Source: Chloranthus sessilifolius
Taxonomy: Eukaryota > Streptophyta > Magnoliopsida > Chloranthales > Chloranthaceae
NCBI GenBank assembly: GCA_021018995.1
Contig: CM037585.1
Location: 128,182,831 to 128,246,830, forward strand
DNA length: 64,000 nucleotides
Direction of reading: 5' to 3'
Shown here: one piece after another, positions 21,873 to 34,075 of the stretch
Position numbering within the stretch: the first letter of the stretch is position 1
Layout: every line of letters begins with the position of its first letter
Program-made: the position numbers and the translations under genes
Notes under the pieces: generated by a model
Databases searched by the model: none
What the model was told of the DNA's origin: nothing
What the model saw: the letters and a program-made list of their open reading frames with translations, nothing else

Positions 21873-24065
21873 TGTCACAACCCCAGATTTTTGGGATATG
21901 TGCACGTCATGCACTATATACATGTATATGTGTTTCACAAGGTAACCAAAACGAAACCGTAGACACTATGTGTGTATCTAGGAAACACACTAGTATTTCC
22001 CTAACTTATAGGTATATAAGTGAAAGAGAGAGGAGAGAAGAGCCCTTGCGTAACTCTATTCTAACCTAAATAGAGAGAAGGAAAATATAGAGAGAAAGAA
22101 AAGAAGAGCCTAGTAAAGAACTAGGGTTTCATTGGGACTTAAATCGGCAGAAGAGTTGGAGAAAAGGCTGGAGGAGGAACCTTGGAGGCCTGTTAGCCTA
22201 GTAGAATTTCGAATCTTAAATCAAACTTGCGCGAGACTCATCGTCGGAGGTATGTTAAAGGCATGATAGATGCTTAGGCATGTTTTAAATAATAGGAAGA
22301 ATGTTGGTTGAATGTTTTTAATGATGTTAAGGTTTGAATGAAGGGAGAAATTGTGTTCTCGATCTGATCGAGGAGCAAAAATCATCGCTCCTCGCTCGAG
22401 CGGTCTAAAGGGCTCGCTCGAGCGAGGATGAATAGGAAAAATATAGCTCTGGGCTCGCTCGAGCAGTCCCCAAAACTAGAGGGAAGCTCGCTCGAGCGAG
22501 GTCCCTAGTAATGCTTCAGTGGCTCGATTTAACCGCTCGAGCGACCTCGATTTAACCACTCGAGCGAGGTCAGGTGACCGCTCGAGCGAGGTCAAGTGAC
22601 CGCTCGAGTGAGGTCCGGTGACCACTCAGTTCTTGAAATTATGGGTACAAGAAACATGGGGGTTGTGCACCCCAATGATTCTAGTAACCTTTCTAAGCAT
22701 ATGCTACATTGAAATGTAGGTTTGACGTATGATCGTGAAGTATAAACCTCTACGAGAAGGCGTGCTTTGAAATTCGTCAAGGTAGGGAATATTCTTGAAA
22801 CATGTGCATTATTCCGTCAAATTCATATATGTAGTGTAATCCATTTAAATAGTCAAATACTGCATGATCATTATGAAAAAGGGTGTGTGAGTGAGTTTTA
22901 AACGTGATAGTCTTGAGGTCCCCAGGGGACGAAAAATTATAAAGTTAACATCTAAAGGATGCGATGGAAATCAGGGGCATCCCAGGGATGCAGATGAAAA
23001 CTAACAGTGAAACGGAAGTAATGTGATAAGGCCTGATGTAATATAATTAGCACAATCACGGTGAATAACTATATGTAGAGCACATTTGATATTTTTATTA
23101 TTTAAGGTTTGATTAGAATACCCCATCGACGTGGCGGGATACCCACGACTGACTCGGCAGGATATCCGTGAGCGGTACAGCGGCAAATCCGTACTTTTAT
23201 AGCACATCCCAGGGATGTAGATCTAAGAATAGACCCCGCCACCTATGAGAAAGGGGCTTGGGCAGTATTCCCAGGGAATACATATAATAATAACTGTCTA
23301 GTTAGACGACGATGGCGGGTATTCCATCGGGGCTCGATGCTATATTGCTCGGGGACTACTTAAGTTAAGATTTAAGTAATTAGGCCAAGTTCACAACTAA
23401 ACCAGTAAGGAGATTAAACAAAACCATGCAGAGTAACAGTCAAAATCATTATTTTTATTCCAGATATTTCAATTATTTTCCATAAGTGTTACTCGATAAA
23501 TTATGCTTTTTAAACTGCTGATATATGTGTGAAGGTTAATCTATATGTTCTTTTTGTTTTCCTACGGAGCTAGGATGTAGCTCACCCCCCCTTAGACTAT
23601 ACGTCGCAGGTCCAGGACTAGCGGCAGTAGAGACTTCTGGAGACGCTGATCCCGGGGATTCGGATTTCGTGCCCACGGAAGAGTCAGAACCTCCTCCTGA
23701 GGAATTCTTCTAGGAAACCCACTGCATACTTTGAGAGTGAGTTGAGAGTATTAGGTACGGCTTGGCATGTCAAGCCTCTTTATTTCGAATGTGTTTAAAT
23801 ACCGTTTCTTTTGATAAAACGTCTAGGATGAACAGTTATCACCAATGGTTTGGGTAAGTTCTTATGCCCATTAATTGGCATGGGACAAGGACTGCCTTTC
23901 GATACCATGATTATTTTTATATGAGAATTTGTTTAGAGTAGCTACGTGTACCTTAATTACAGTTTTGGCTTGTATATACCAATGTTTTGTAAAGAACCCA
24001 GGGCACGACCTTGAGGGTCGTGCTGATGGCACGGATTTTGGGGTGCTGAAATTCGGGTTGTCACA
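21873..24065 (+). repeat. 3' LTR of G1
   Basis: 2193 bp, the same length as the 5' LTR, about 58 substitutions by eye, mostly transitions. The palindrome array is at 22391-22615 and the stem-loop GAGCTAGGATGTAGCTC at 23567-23583. Confidence 0.95.
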
Positions 24066-24070
24066 CCTAC

Positions 24071-25190
24071 TTCATAATACTTTGAAGAAAGAAAAACTTG
24101 CGACATTTATTTTTTGACAAATAAAACAAGACTCATATTCCTAGATTAAATATATCTGCATATTCCATCCTACAACATATAATTTGAAAATGCAACTAAG
24201 AATATAATGGAAGTATATTAAAGGAAAATGCAATACAAAAAAGAGAAAACTTTACAAAAAAAAAAAAAAAAAAAAATTCAATGTAGATTTAATAGAGACA
24301 AGATCTTGTTGAAGAAACTTTCAATTAATTGAAAGAGAAAACCTTACAAAAACACTCAGCCCAAAATTGATAATGTAATCTAAATAAGTAGATTTAATAG
24401 AGCTACAGCCCAAAAAAATTTATGGCTTGCAGCTTCATACCATGTAATCCTCTACAAGAATCATTTCAGACTGTATCTATAAAACCGAAAATTGTCCTGC
24501 CTAAAACTCATAAAATGCTAATTGATTTCAAAGCTCTCAAATAAATAATATAAAGGTACCTCAAAATATGCATATTTTGGAAAGAAGAAACAGTGAAGAG
24601 TACTATTACGAAAAAAAAAAGATCTTCATTGAACATAAGTACAATTCTTTTGGTGATTAAATAATAGGCAAATTTTACAGGGTAAGCTAGAAAGTACAAT
24701 TATTTTATTAACTTAATCTAGAAGTATAATATATAAATTTGAATGCTTACCCATTTAAATGGCCTTTTAAATGTAAGTTTCATGACAATAAGTTATCAAT
24801 CAGATTTATTGATCAAAATAAAATTATCAATTAGAATAGATGATAAAGGAAGGATTTTTTTTTTCTGCTCTTCTTCTTAACTTTAAATATTTATTGGGTG
24901 GTCACGATCTTTGCACAAATTTAAAACATCCATTGAGAATGTTGTCATTTATTCTTCATTAAAGGTTATTCAGGTATTTATACTAGACTAGATATCCAAG
25001 ATTGACAACATTTTTGCAATTTCCAACATTTATAACTATGAATGCCCTCTTATTTTATGTAAATAGTCAAAATGGTTTTCATATTATCGTGGTATTCTTT
25101 ATTCTTATGCAAGGCTATTTTGGCAAAATGGTCTCCATTCTTATGCAGGGTTAATTTCTCTACAATCATCTTTTGTGTATAAAAGCCCTC
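24071..25190. other. Right part of the hAT element, AT-rich and non-coding
   Basis: A/T-rich with poly-A runs (24257-24276), no ORF of interest. Held inside the hAT element by its ends at 12371 and 26227. Confidence 0.5.
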
Positions 25191-25194
25191 AAAT

Positions 25195-25505
25195 TTATGG
25201 TGAATAAGCCCCCAATCGACTATATGGTGAATAAAACTCTAATTTATGGTGTGAATAAGCCCCCAAATCGATTATATGGTGAATAAAACCCTAATTTATG
25301 GTGTGAATAAGCCCCCAAATCGATTATATGGTGAATAACCCCCCAAATCGACTATATGGTGAATAAAACCCTAATTTATGGTTTGACTGAGCCCCCAAAT
25401 TGATTATATGGTGAATAAGCCCCCAAATCGACTAAATGGTGAATAAAACCCTAATTTATGGTGTGAATAAGCCCCCAAATTGACTCGACTATAAGGTGAA
25501 TAAAA
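25195..25505. repeat. 58-bp minisatellite
   Basis: About five units built from TATGGTGAATAAAACCCTAA and GTGAATAAGCCCCCAAATCG, with some half-units of about 29 bp. Confidence 0.88.
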
Positions 25506-25909
25506 TCATAATTACTAAATAATAAGATAAAAACTAAATCAATATTTAATTAAATACATTCAACTATTGTGGGGCCCATACCGATAAAAAAACTATTGTG
25601 ATTTTGCGAGTTTTTATCATCAAATATCAATATGAATAACCAATTAACCATCAAGAGAGATAAAGAGATAGAAAGAGAGAGAGAGAGATACCTCAAAACC
25701 CTAGTTTGGGAGTTGAGACTTGGTCAGTGGAAGGGAGTGGGGTCGGGGATGTGAATCGTGCGATGTGCGACATGCGTCGATGTGTTCGAGCCGATTAAGG
25801 CCTTATGGGTGGGGCTGATTAGCTGATGGTGGTGTGGAGCCATGATGGTGTCATGGTGGTGACTAGTGTGGAGCCGAGAGTAATGAGAAAGAGAGAGAAT
25901 GAGGGAGAC

Positions 25910-25910
25910 T

Positions 25911-25962
<52 letters not shown>
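25910..25962. repeat. GA microsatellite
   Basis: (GA)n of about 50 bases; a shorter run lies at 25672-25690. Open minus-strand frames across it (Ser-Leu repeats) are artefacts. Confidence 0.95.
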
Positions 25963-25964
<2 letters not shown>

Positions 25965-28491
25965 AACGACTTCAAAGGTAGGGTTTTATTTTCCTTTTTT
26001 TTTGTTCAAAGTGCAAGTGGGCAGACTGGGCCCAGCCTTGGCTTGCATTGTTAGGGGCCCATGCCAACTGGCATGGTCCCCGCTTGACATGGGCCCCTCT
26101 AAATTTTTTTCCAATTACTATGACCCATAAAATAAAGGAGGTCCCAAATTTGGGGGTCTCCAAAACTTGGGAAAATACGAGGGCCCGAGGCAGCCACCTC
26201 TTAGGCCTTGGTCCAGGGCCGGTACTGCCTACTAGTTAATATAATAGTGTATATATATATATATATATATATAGATCACGCTTTATCTAAAATAAATTGT
26301 GGTAATTGTCGAGATATTAAACTTATGAGTCAGATATAAAAAAATGACTAAGAGAATAGTCAAACAATGATTAAGACGAGAATCAAATAAATTAAACAAC
26401 AAATTAATATTATGAAAAAAAGAAGTACTCTAATTAAGTACACAAGATAGGTAACACTATGCTCATGTGGAACCCCTCGTGCCACCAAAAAAAGTGACAT
26501 GTGGAGCTCCATTACGTTGTATGTGTCACCCCCCAGCCCTTGGCCTCGCACATTCGGGCAGTTCTCACCCCTCGCACGTTCCGATCCATGAGCCGGGTCG
26601 GCGCGGCATACCTTGATATTTCAATTTCAATTAAATCATTCGTTTCCCATTTTCACTAACCTGATTAAGCTTTTTCGGTTTTCGAAATTCAAAATGTAAA
26701 ATATCCTACTTATTGCGAAATTATAAGACGATTGAGATGTAGTCCAAAGTTTAAACTTTAAAAACTAATATTTACAACAAGTCCAATTACAAAAATACAT
26801 ATGTGATTTTAAAAGTACTAGACTTCACAAAAACAAACCCAAAAGAAAATATCCAAACACGTGAACTGGTCACATTGTACAAGGGTTGGTAGCTCTATAG
26901 GCAAAATGAGCTCAACTATTAGTTCAGTGATCGCTTCTGGATCTCTCCTTGTCCTGCTCCCCTAGCAATGACTAGGTGGCTACTGGCTAGCCTCTGAAAT
27001 TTTTGGGTCATAAAACGACCGTAAATGGTGAAGCTTAATAAAATCTTGATTATTTTAAGTTATGGTTTCCAGTACAGTTTAATTAATGTAGCTAAGTTTA
27101 TAATTCATATACTCAAGAAGTGAAGTTTGCAACACATAGTGGTATCAACATAATAAAAAGGACAATTGCAAATAATATTATGGCGGAAGATTCTAAGTAT
27201 GATAAACAGCAACAACATACGATTACTATCTACGCAAGTAATATTTAAATACAATTGCTATTACTATGGTAGAAAACAACATACTATGATTTTTCTTTTT
27301 TAGCAAAGATTGTGGGATTAACAGGTTAAGAGATTTACAAGGTTATTAATTAAATTTTTGGTTTAATGGTTAACAGTTTATTAGTCCATTGAACACTTTT
27401 CTATTCAATTATTTAACGGTTTATTTACTTATTATTAGAATGGCTTATCAAGTGTCTTTTAATTAATTCGGTGCAATACTAAACATCAATCATGGTTCGA
27501 TATCAATGTTCGATTGCCAATGTCGCATAAATAGAGGCCGACACTCTTCGTCATTTAGTCAATCAAGACAAGGATCAATGGCCATGTTGGTCTAACGAGA
27601 TCCAATCCTCAACTGATATTTCATAACTCATCTAAATACGAAGAGCTCATAACAAGCATGTTCGCAAGAACAACTGTTGGCTATACGGGGTTCAATATTC
27701 AATACAGTGTCATCTTTTCACTTTCAATTTTCAATATTCAATATCAATTATTTAACATTCAATGTTCTGTATTTAATATTCGATTCAAGGTTCAGTATTC
27801 AATTGAATTTTTTAGTAAGATTTTGGTAATCATATTTGATTTCAATGTTCAATCATCCAATTTTCGGAAATTTCTTTATCTTTTGTAATTCAATATAATT
27901 CAATTTGTCCTTTATTCGAGTTTAATATTCAACCAGGTTTCTATTACTTTATATTTCATTTCATAGTTTTAATAATCAATTAATATCATATTCGATATCG
28001 ATCTGGAGACTTTATCTCTTTAAGTTCGCCAATCATTTTTCAATGTGTTTATCATGGTTCAATATCCTTATCAAATATCTCATATCCTTCAAATGTTCTA
28101 TCATCGTTCATTTTCATTAATTGATTATCATTCATCTATATCAATCAATCAATCATTTAATTAATTTCTATCTATGTAAATCAATCAATCAATCATTTAA
28201 TAAGTTTATATGTTAATTAATCAATCATTCAATTAATTTCTATGTCAAGAATCCTCGATCAAATTCAATCCTTAAGGAGGATTGGCATAAGTTTAGCGTG
28301 CTCTATGTCTAGTGCCGCTTTAGTTTAGAGTCCCTATTGGACTTAGGTTTATTGTTATTCATAAAGATGATCGTCTCTTATTAAATGGTTTTAAGGGCAT
28401 CAAGGAGCCCATTTTCAGTTATCCTAAGTGTTTTCTTATTACTCTATTTTAGCTAACCCTTGAGTCGAGTCAACTATTTGACTACAACTTT

Positions 28492-28975
28492 CATCAGCAT
28501 ACTTATTCCAATTATTGGAGAATAATTCCTGACGTTCATGTAGTGTATCCCCTCCTAGTGATTATACTACTTATATTCGATTTAACTTAATTTCCAAGTT
28601 ATCAGTCTAATATCAGGTATTTTTCCTAAGATTTGGGTTAGATGCTCATAGAGCATCTCAAAGTTCATATGAGGATCGTAAGTAGCATTTATTCAACCAT
28701 TGGGGTGAGGACATCAGCATACGTAAGTAGCATTTATTCATCAGCATACTTATTCCAATTATTGGATAGTAATTCCTGACATTCATCTAGTGTATCCCCT
28801 CCTAGTGATTATACTACTTATTTTCGATTTCACTTAATTTCCAAGTTATTAGTCTAATATCAGGTATTTTTCCTAAGATTTGGGTTAGATGCTTATAGAG
28901 CATCTCAAAGTTCATATGAGGATCGTAAGTAGCATTTATTCAACCATTGGGGTGAGGACATCGGGCCCATTCCCT
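28492..28975. repeat. 248-bp tandem duplication in the H1 LTR
   Basis: The segment beginning CATCAGCATACTTATTCCAA at 28494 recurs at 28740 with few changes, including TATTTTTCCTAAGATTTGGG and AGTTCATATGAGGATCGTAA in both. Confidence 0.9.
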
Positions 28976-29289
28976 TTGATTAAAGGCTTTTTTAATTATT
29001 AACCTTGGGCCCAACAGGTTACGGTCTCAATTATGGTCCACTTATTTCTTTTCGTAGCTAAGCATAAGGATGTCAGCAACATTATCCATACCAGGTTTCG
29101 GGTAGGATCATTGGGCTTACTCTATTCTAAACTCGCAAGCTTAGAAGTCTATGGGTCATTTCCTGGGTCTCTTGGGCCTTCACTAGGTCCAAATCTGAGT
29201 ATACGAGCCTTTCCAAGATCTGGAAACTTATCAAAATTTCAAATCAATCAAGGTCATTCAATTAAACATCTACCTTATCCATGATGATT

Positions 29290-29770
29290 CACAATTAAGC
29301 AAAGTGTAGTCTATGGCATCCTACACATGCATCTAATATCATTGATTTCTCATGATCAAAACAGTGATAAAAGATATTAAAATTATGGTATCTAAATCAA
29401 TAATCATTCCTCACAACCATACAATATCAATATTGTTTATCATGCTATATCAAACAAGCAAGGCATGGTCTATGCTATCTTAAATTCTTAAATTCTAACA
29501 CATGCATCTAGTATCATCAATTTTCTATGATTAAAACAGTGATCAAACAATAATAAAATTCTGGAATTTAAGTCAACAATCATTCATCTCATCCATTCAA
29601 TATCCATATTTTCTATCATGCTATATCAAACAAGTAAGGCATGGTCTATGCTATTGTAAATTATTAAATTCTTAAATTCTGACACATGCATCTAGTACCG
29701 TCAATTTTCTATGATCAAGGCAGTGATAAAAAAAATTCAAAATCTGAAATTCTAGCATGTATTTCATTAA
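29290..29770. repeat. About 185-bp tandem repeat, 2.6 copies, in the H1 LTR
   Basis: Units contain CACATGCATCTAGTATCATC, ATCATGCTATATCAAACAAG and AAGGCATGGTCTATGCTAT; three diverged copies. Confidence 0.85.
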
Positions 29771-30213
29771 TCAACACCATTCAAATTCATGCACATGCTC
29801 CAAAATTTTCAAATAAAATAGTAATTTGTTTTTAAAAGCTTAATTTATGCAAAATGGCTAAGACATTTCAATTCGATCAAAGACCATCAAATTTGATCAT
29901 GATTAAAAACTGAAACATAGCATTTTTTTCAAAAGTTTTATGATCATGTGATCATACAATGGGTGATCAAAGGTTGAGGAGTCATGCTAAGCCATCAAAT
30001 GACACATACACTCACTCTAAGTCTATAGGATCAACACCATCAAATGGTGACCATCCGATCAAATCATGGATGGTAAGATGATGATGTGAGAGAATTATGA
30101 TCACCCACATCACATCTTACACCACCCATCCATATTTTCAAACTCCAAATCGAAAATCTCATAGAAAACCCAACAAAAATCAAATTTCTAACCATTTTGT
30201 GGAGAGTATTAGG

Positions 30214-30374
30214 CTTACAAAAAATAAGACTATTAGCGACAACCAAAAACTGCCTCTATTAACAAAAAACTCCTGCTATTAGTCTTGTCACTACCAAAAA
30301 CTGCCGCTATTAGTCTTGTTTACCAAAAATTGCCGTAACAGCAAGTGCCGCTGAAATACCTTATTTTTGTAGTG
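30214..30374. mobile_element. CACTA-type MITE (about 160 bp)
   Basis: The right end reversed reads CACTACAAAAATAAGG, the classic CACTA terminus. The left end CTTACAAAAAATAAGACT is a diverged copy. Inside are repeats of CTGCCGCTATTAGTCTTGT. The flanking triplets (AGG/GGG) match at 2 of 3 bases. Confidence 0.6.
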
Positions 30375-32460
30375 GGGTTGTTCACATCCATGTGCCATAA
30401 GGAAAGGAAAGGCACCTTAATCACACCTTCAGACTCACAAAGGCAGTTCCTGACACTCTTCAAAAAGGACTAAGGCTAAGAAGGAGAAAGCTCTACTGGT
30501 AATGGAGGGAGGAAGAAGATGAAGGAATGAGAGAGAGAGAGAGAGAGGGCTGGTGGAATTCAAAATTAGTAGGGGGCTTGAGCTTTAGGCCGACAAGCTT
30601 GCTATGTGGCAAGCTTGGTCTTCCCAAGCTTACACTCTCTCTCCTCTCTTTGTCTCCATGTGCATGGAGGAGTGGGACCCACATGGGCTCACTCCCCACC
30701 CTCCATTGAGTCTCCATCTTGCCTTTTCCTTCATTTGGTGTCCTCAAACTATGTGAATGATCACTCTTCAAACATCTTGTGATGCATGGCTCCTAACCCA
30801 ATCTTACAGCTTAGATTTCCCTAATGTGAAATCTATGGAGTCCAACTTGGTCAAATAGATCAAGAGCTAGATAGAGCTCGTGCTAGATGATTGAAGAATG
30901 GAGATAGAAATACAATATTTTTTTATGCAGACTATCTCTTCTAATATTGCTTGCAATAGTGTAAATGCTCTCGAGGATGAAAGTGGTATTTTGGTTAAAG
31001 ATTATAAGGAGATCGGGAATATGGCTACCTCTTACTTTCAAAATATTTTCAAGAACCAAAAACACTTTGTTCATCACGATATTCCATTCAAAACTAGAAT
31101 ATCTAAAAATCAGGCCCAGGCACTTACTCTTCATGTTTCTTCAATCATCTTCGAGGCTCTAAATAGCAAAGCTCCAGGCCCAGATAAATTTCCTGCTGAA
31201 TTCTTCACAACTTTTTGGGATATTGTGGGTGATGATATGATTAATGTTGTACAAAATTTTTTCAAAAGTGGTAAACTTTTGCAGGAGGTTAACGCTACAA
31301 ATATGTGACAGCCCGGATTTTTCCCAACCTGAATTTTCTGAGATTTTTTTTTTTCTTCAAACACTAATAGGAAAACGCGGACCGTCAAATCATAGATCAC
31401 AACTTGATACAGAATACTTGGTACAAAATATAGCATATATAAAATCTCTAATTCTAATATTAAATATTACAATAACTAACAATGACCACCGATGATGTAC
31501 CAACATCACCAAACAGTGGTGTACAACTAGTATATAATAACACATTGTACCAATCCACACTCACCAAACTCCACAAGGCACTCAATCTACGATCCAGAAA
31601 ATCTCAGCACTCCTCAAGTCCTCAATCTACAAGTCTGGTGTCCTGATAGCGCTATACCTGTGGTGTATAGTTGGGGTGAGCTACATCTAAGCTCAGTAGA
31701 GAAAATCGATACCAATGTACATCTCATCAGTCATACATAGATTCAAAGACGAAGATCAAAACATTTTCATATTAAAAACTGTTGACATTTTTAAACTCAC
31801 AATAGAAACTGAATTTCAAAAGCATTTTCTTATCAAAAGTGAAATTGATTTCGAAGGTATTTTCTTATCAAACTGAAGCTGATTTCAAAGGTAAACTAAT
31901 TTCAAAGGCAAACTAATTTCAAAAGCAAGCTAATTTCAAAAGCAAACTGAATTCAAAGGCAAGCTGATTTCAAAAATAAATTGAATTCAAAGGCAAGCTA
32001 ATTTCAATTCCCTTATCTTGATTTACTGAGTTCACTTACGTCCCCTTACGTATTTTATACATTCTTAGATAGCTTCACTTACATGTCTTACCCATTCTTA
32101 CATAGCTTATAAAGTCGATTCACAGATATCCCGCTGTGCCAGTTCAAATCACGGATATTTCGCCGTGCCGGCCTTACACATTCTTACATAGCTTGTTCAG
32201 AGTTTTAGATTCAATGTTCGGAGTTCAAAGCACGATACAAATAACGATTTACAAATAAACTGTCATACTAGTTCAAATTATGGATATCCCGCCGTACCGG
32301 TTTAAATTTCGGATATCCCGTCGTACCGGTCAAATTATGGTTCTTATGTTCAAATTACATGTCATACAGATTCGATTTACGAAGTTTGATTTGCTTAAAT
32401 AACTTATACATCTTATTTGTGGAGTTCAATTCATTCACGTGGCTTACTGATTTGATTTAC

Positions 32461-32690
32461 TTATAATCTGCCCTGGCGGTCTACAATCCCACAAACAATC
32501 CGCCCTAGCGGTCTACAAATGCATATAATTCACCCATAGCGGTCTATAGTGTACTTATAATCTGCCCATAGCAGTCCACAATATAATTATAATCTGCCCA
32601 TAGCAGTCTACAGTGTACTTATAATCCGCCCATAGCGATCTACAATATAGTTATAATCCGCCCATAGCGGTCCACTTCAATTTACTTAAC
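32461..32690. repeat. Minisatellite in LTR-a
   Basis: About seven units of roughly 38 bp containing TAATCTGCCC/TCCGCCCATAGCGGTCTACA. A related block lies in LTR-b at 38345-38495. Confidence 0.85.
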
Positions 32691-33589
32691 TTATGGTTTG
32701 ATTTACTTATTTGATATTCAATATTTCATTTTAGATTCGATCTTTCTAAAACTTCGGAATAAAGCATTTTCAATCCTCCAAATGATTCCAAAGCAAAATA
32801 CATTTTCGATATTTCAAGATGTTTCAAACGGATGTATTTTCAATATTTAAAAAGGGTAGAAATCACTAAATGCTTCGAAATCTCAAAAGTTGTAAGGTAA
32901 ACACACAAATTCATATGTCGATATTTCAAAAGATTTTAAAGCAAACATGCATTTGATATTTCAAAGAGTCTAAGTACAATTCAAATATGGTCAATTTATC
33001 ACACATTTCGAATGATCATATCTAAGCATCTATGAAAAATCAAATTGAAATGCAATTGTGTATGGAACTTTCCCCACATTAAATTTCTGAGTTCGAAAAC
33101 TATTTCAAAATCAAACAAGTCAAATACTAGTTCAAAAGCAGTAAAATTTATCTTATTTTATTTAATCATATCAAAGCATCTATGAAATCAGAATTAAAAA
33201 TGAAATTGAGTGTCAAATTTTCCCTACCTTAACCTCGAAGTTGCGCGAAGCCAAGCTAAGCCTTATCGATAGATTCCCGCGATCAATTTATATTATAAAT
33301 ATATGATGATGTATCAAGGATCAATTCTAATCACTAATAACTTAGACCTATTTAGGTGTTTTCTCAAAATCGAGTCGGAACGGGCAAGTTTGTGCCGACT
33401 TAGAATTTGATGTAACTTTTTTCTAAATTTTTTACCTTCAAAAATTTAGATTTACTAAATTTTTAAATCACAAAAGTTGTATATCTTTTTTTCATCTTTC
33501 CAACGCCTTAAGAATCGCATCAATCAGAGTTCGGAGCAGAAAGTTATGGTCAAAATACTAAAGCAGTACTGGCAAACTCAGACAAAATC

Positions 33590-34075
33590 GACTAATCGAT
33601 CTTCCCAAATCGATTGATCGATTTTCTCTCGATTGATCATTTTTTAAACAGCCAAAAATATTTCTCACTGATTCTGTCTACTCGATTAATCAACCCAATT
33701 TTGATTAATTGAAATTCAAAAATCGATTAATCGATTTTACTCGATTAATCGGTTTCGTTTCTCGATAAAATCAGAATTTGACTGAACTTATTACTAAATT
33801 TTGACCTTTAAAACCATTGATTCATAAGTTAGTCAATTCATGAAAGTTGTAGGGCTTCCCATCTTCTTTCCAATTAAATAAGAATCACATCAATCAGAAT
33901 TTAACACAAACAGTTATGGCTGAAATACTACAGTAATATCAATATGCCCAGGCAAATCGATCAATCGAATTTTTCTTTGATTAATCTATTTCATGAAGTT
34001 CCTCTCGAATTTCTCTTTTTTCAAAAATCGATTAATCAATTTTTGAAATCGATTAATCGATTTTGACAGTTTCTG
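33590..34075 (-). repeat. TCGATTAATCGA palindrome array in LTR-a
   Basis: Many full and decayed copies of ATCGATTAATCGAT-type palindromes, in blocks separated by unique sequence. Same motif as in LTR-b. Confidence 0.88.

Larger units (their letters stand above)
12430..24065 (+). mobile_element. Complete Ty3/gypsy LTR retrotransposon (G1), 11.6 kb
   Basis: Two LTRs of exactly 2193 bp (12430-14622 and 21873-24065) both start TGTCACAACCCC and end TGTCACA. The 5-bp TSD is CCTAT (12425-12429) / CCTAC (24066-24070). The primer site starts at 14625 and the polypurine tract ends at 21872. The internal order gag, protease, RT, RNase H, integrase with a chromodomain-like end is that of plant chromoviruses (Tekay/Del-like, inferred). 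An extra ORF region follows integrase (20277-21522). By eye I count about 58 substitutions and no indels between the LTRs (about 2.6%), yet the coding region has many stops and frameshifts. Confidence 0.95.
12371..26227. mobile_element. Non-autonomous hAT element (about 2.2 kb net) holding gypsy G1
   Basis: The left end CAGGGCCGGCTCTGAG and the reversed right end CAGTACCGGCCCTGGA share the CAGnnCCGGCnCTG pattern common in plant hAT elements. The flanks are TCTACTAG (12363-12370) and CCTACTAG (26228-26235), a 7/8 match of the 8-bp TSD. Without G1 the element is about 2,216 bp: a 58-bp left part, and a right part (24071-26227) with a minisatellite and GA repeats. No transposase seen. Confidence 0.8.

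Noticed and set aside
25724..25975. Minus-strand frame with a Ser-Leu run
   Set aside because: Translation of a GA microsatellite; no start context or similarity.
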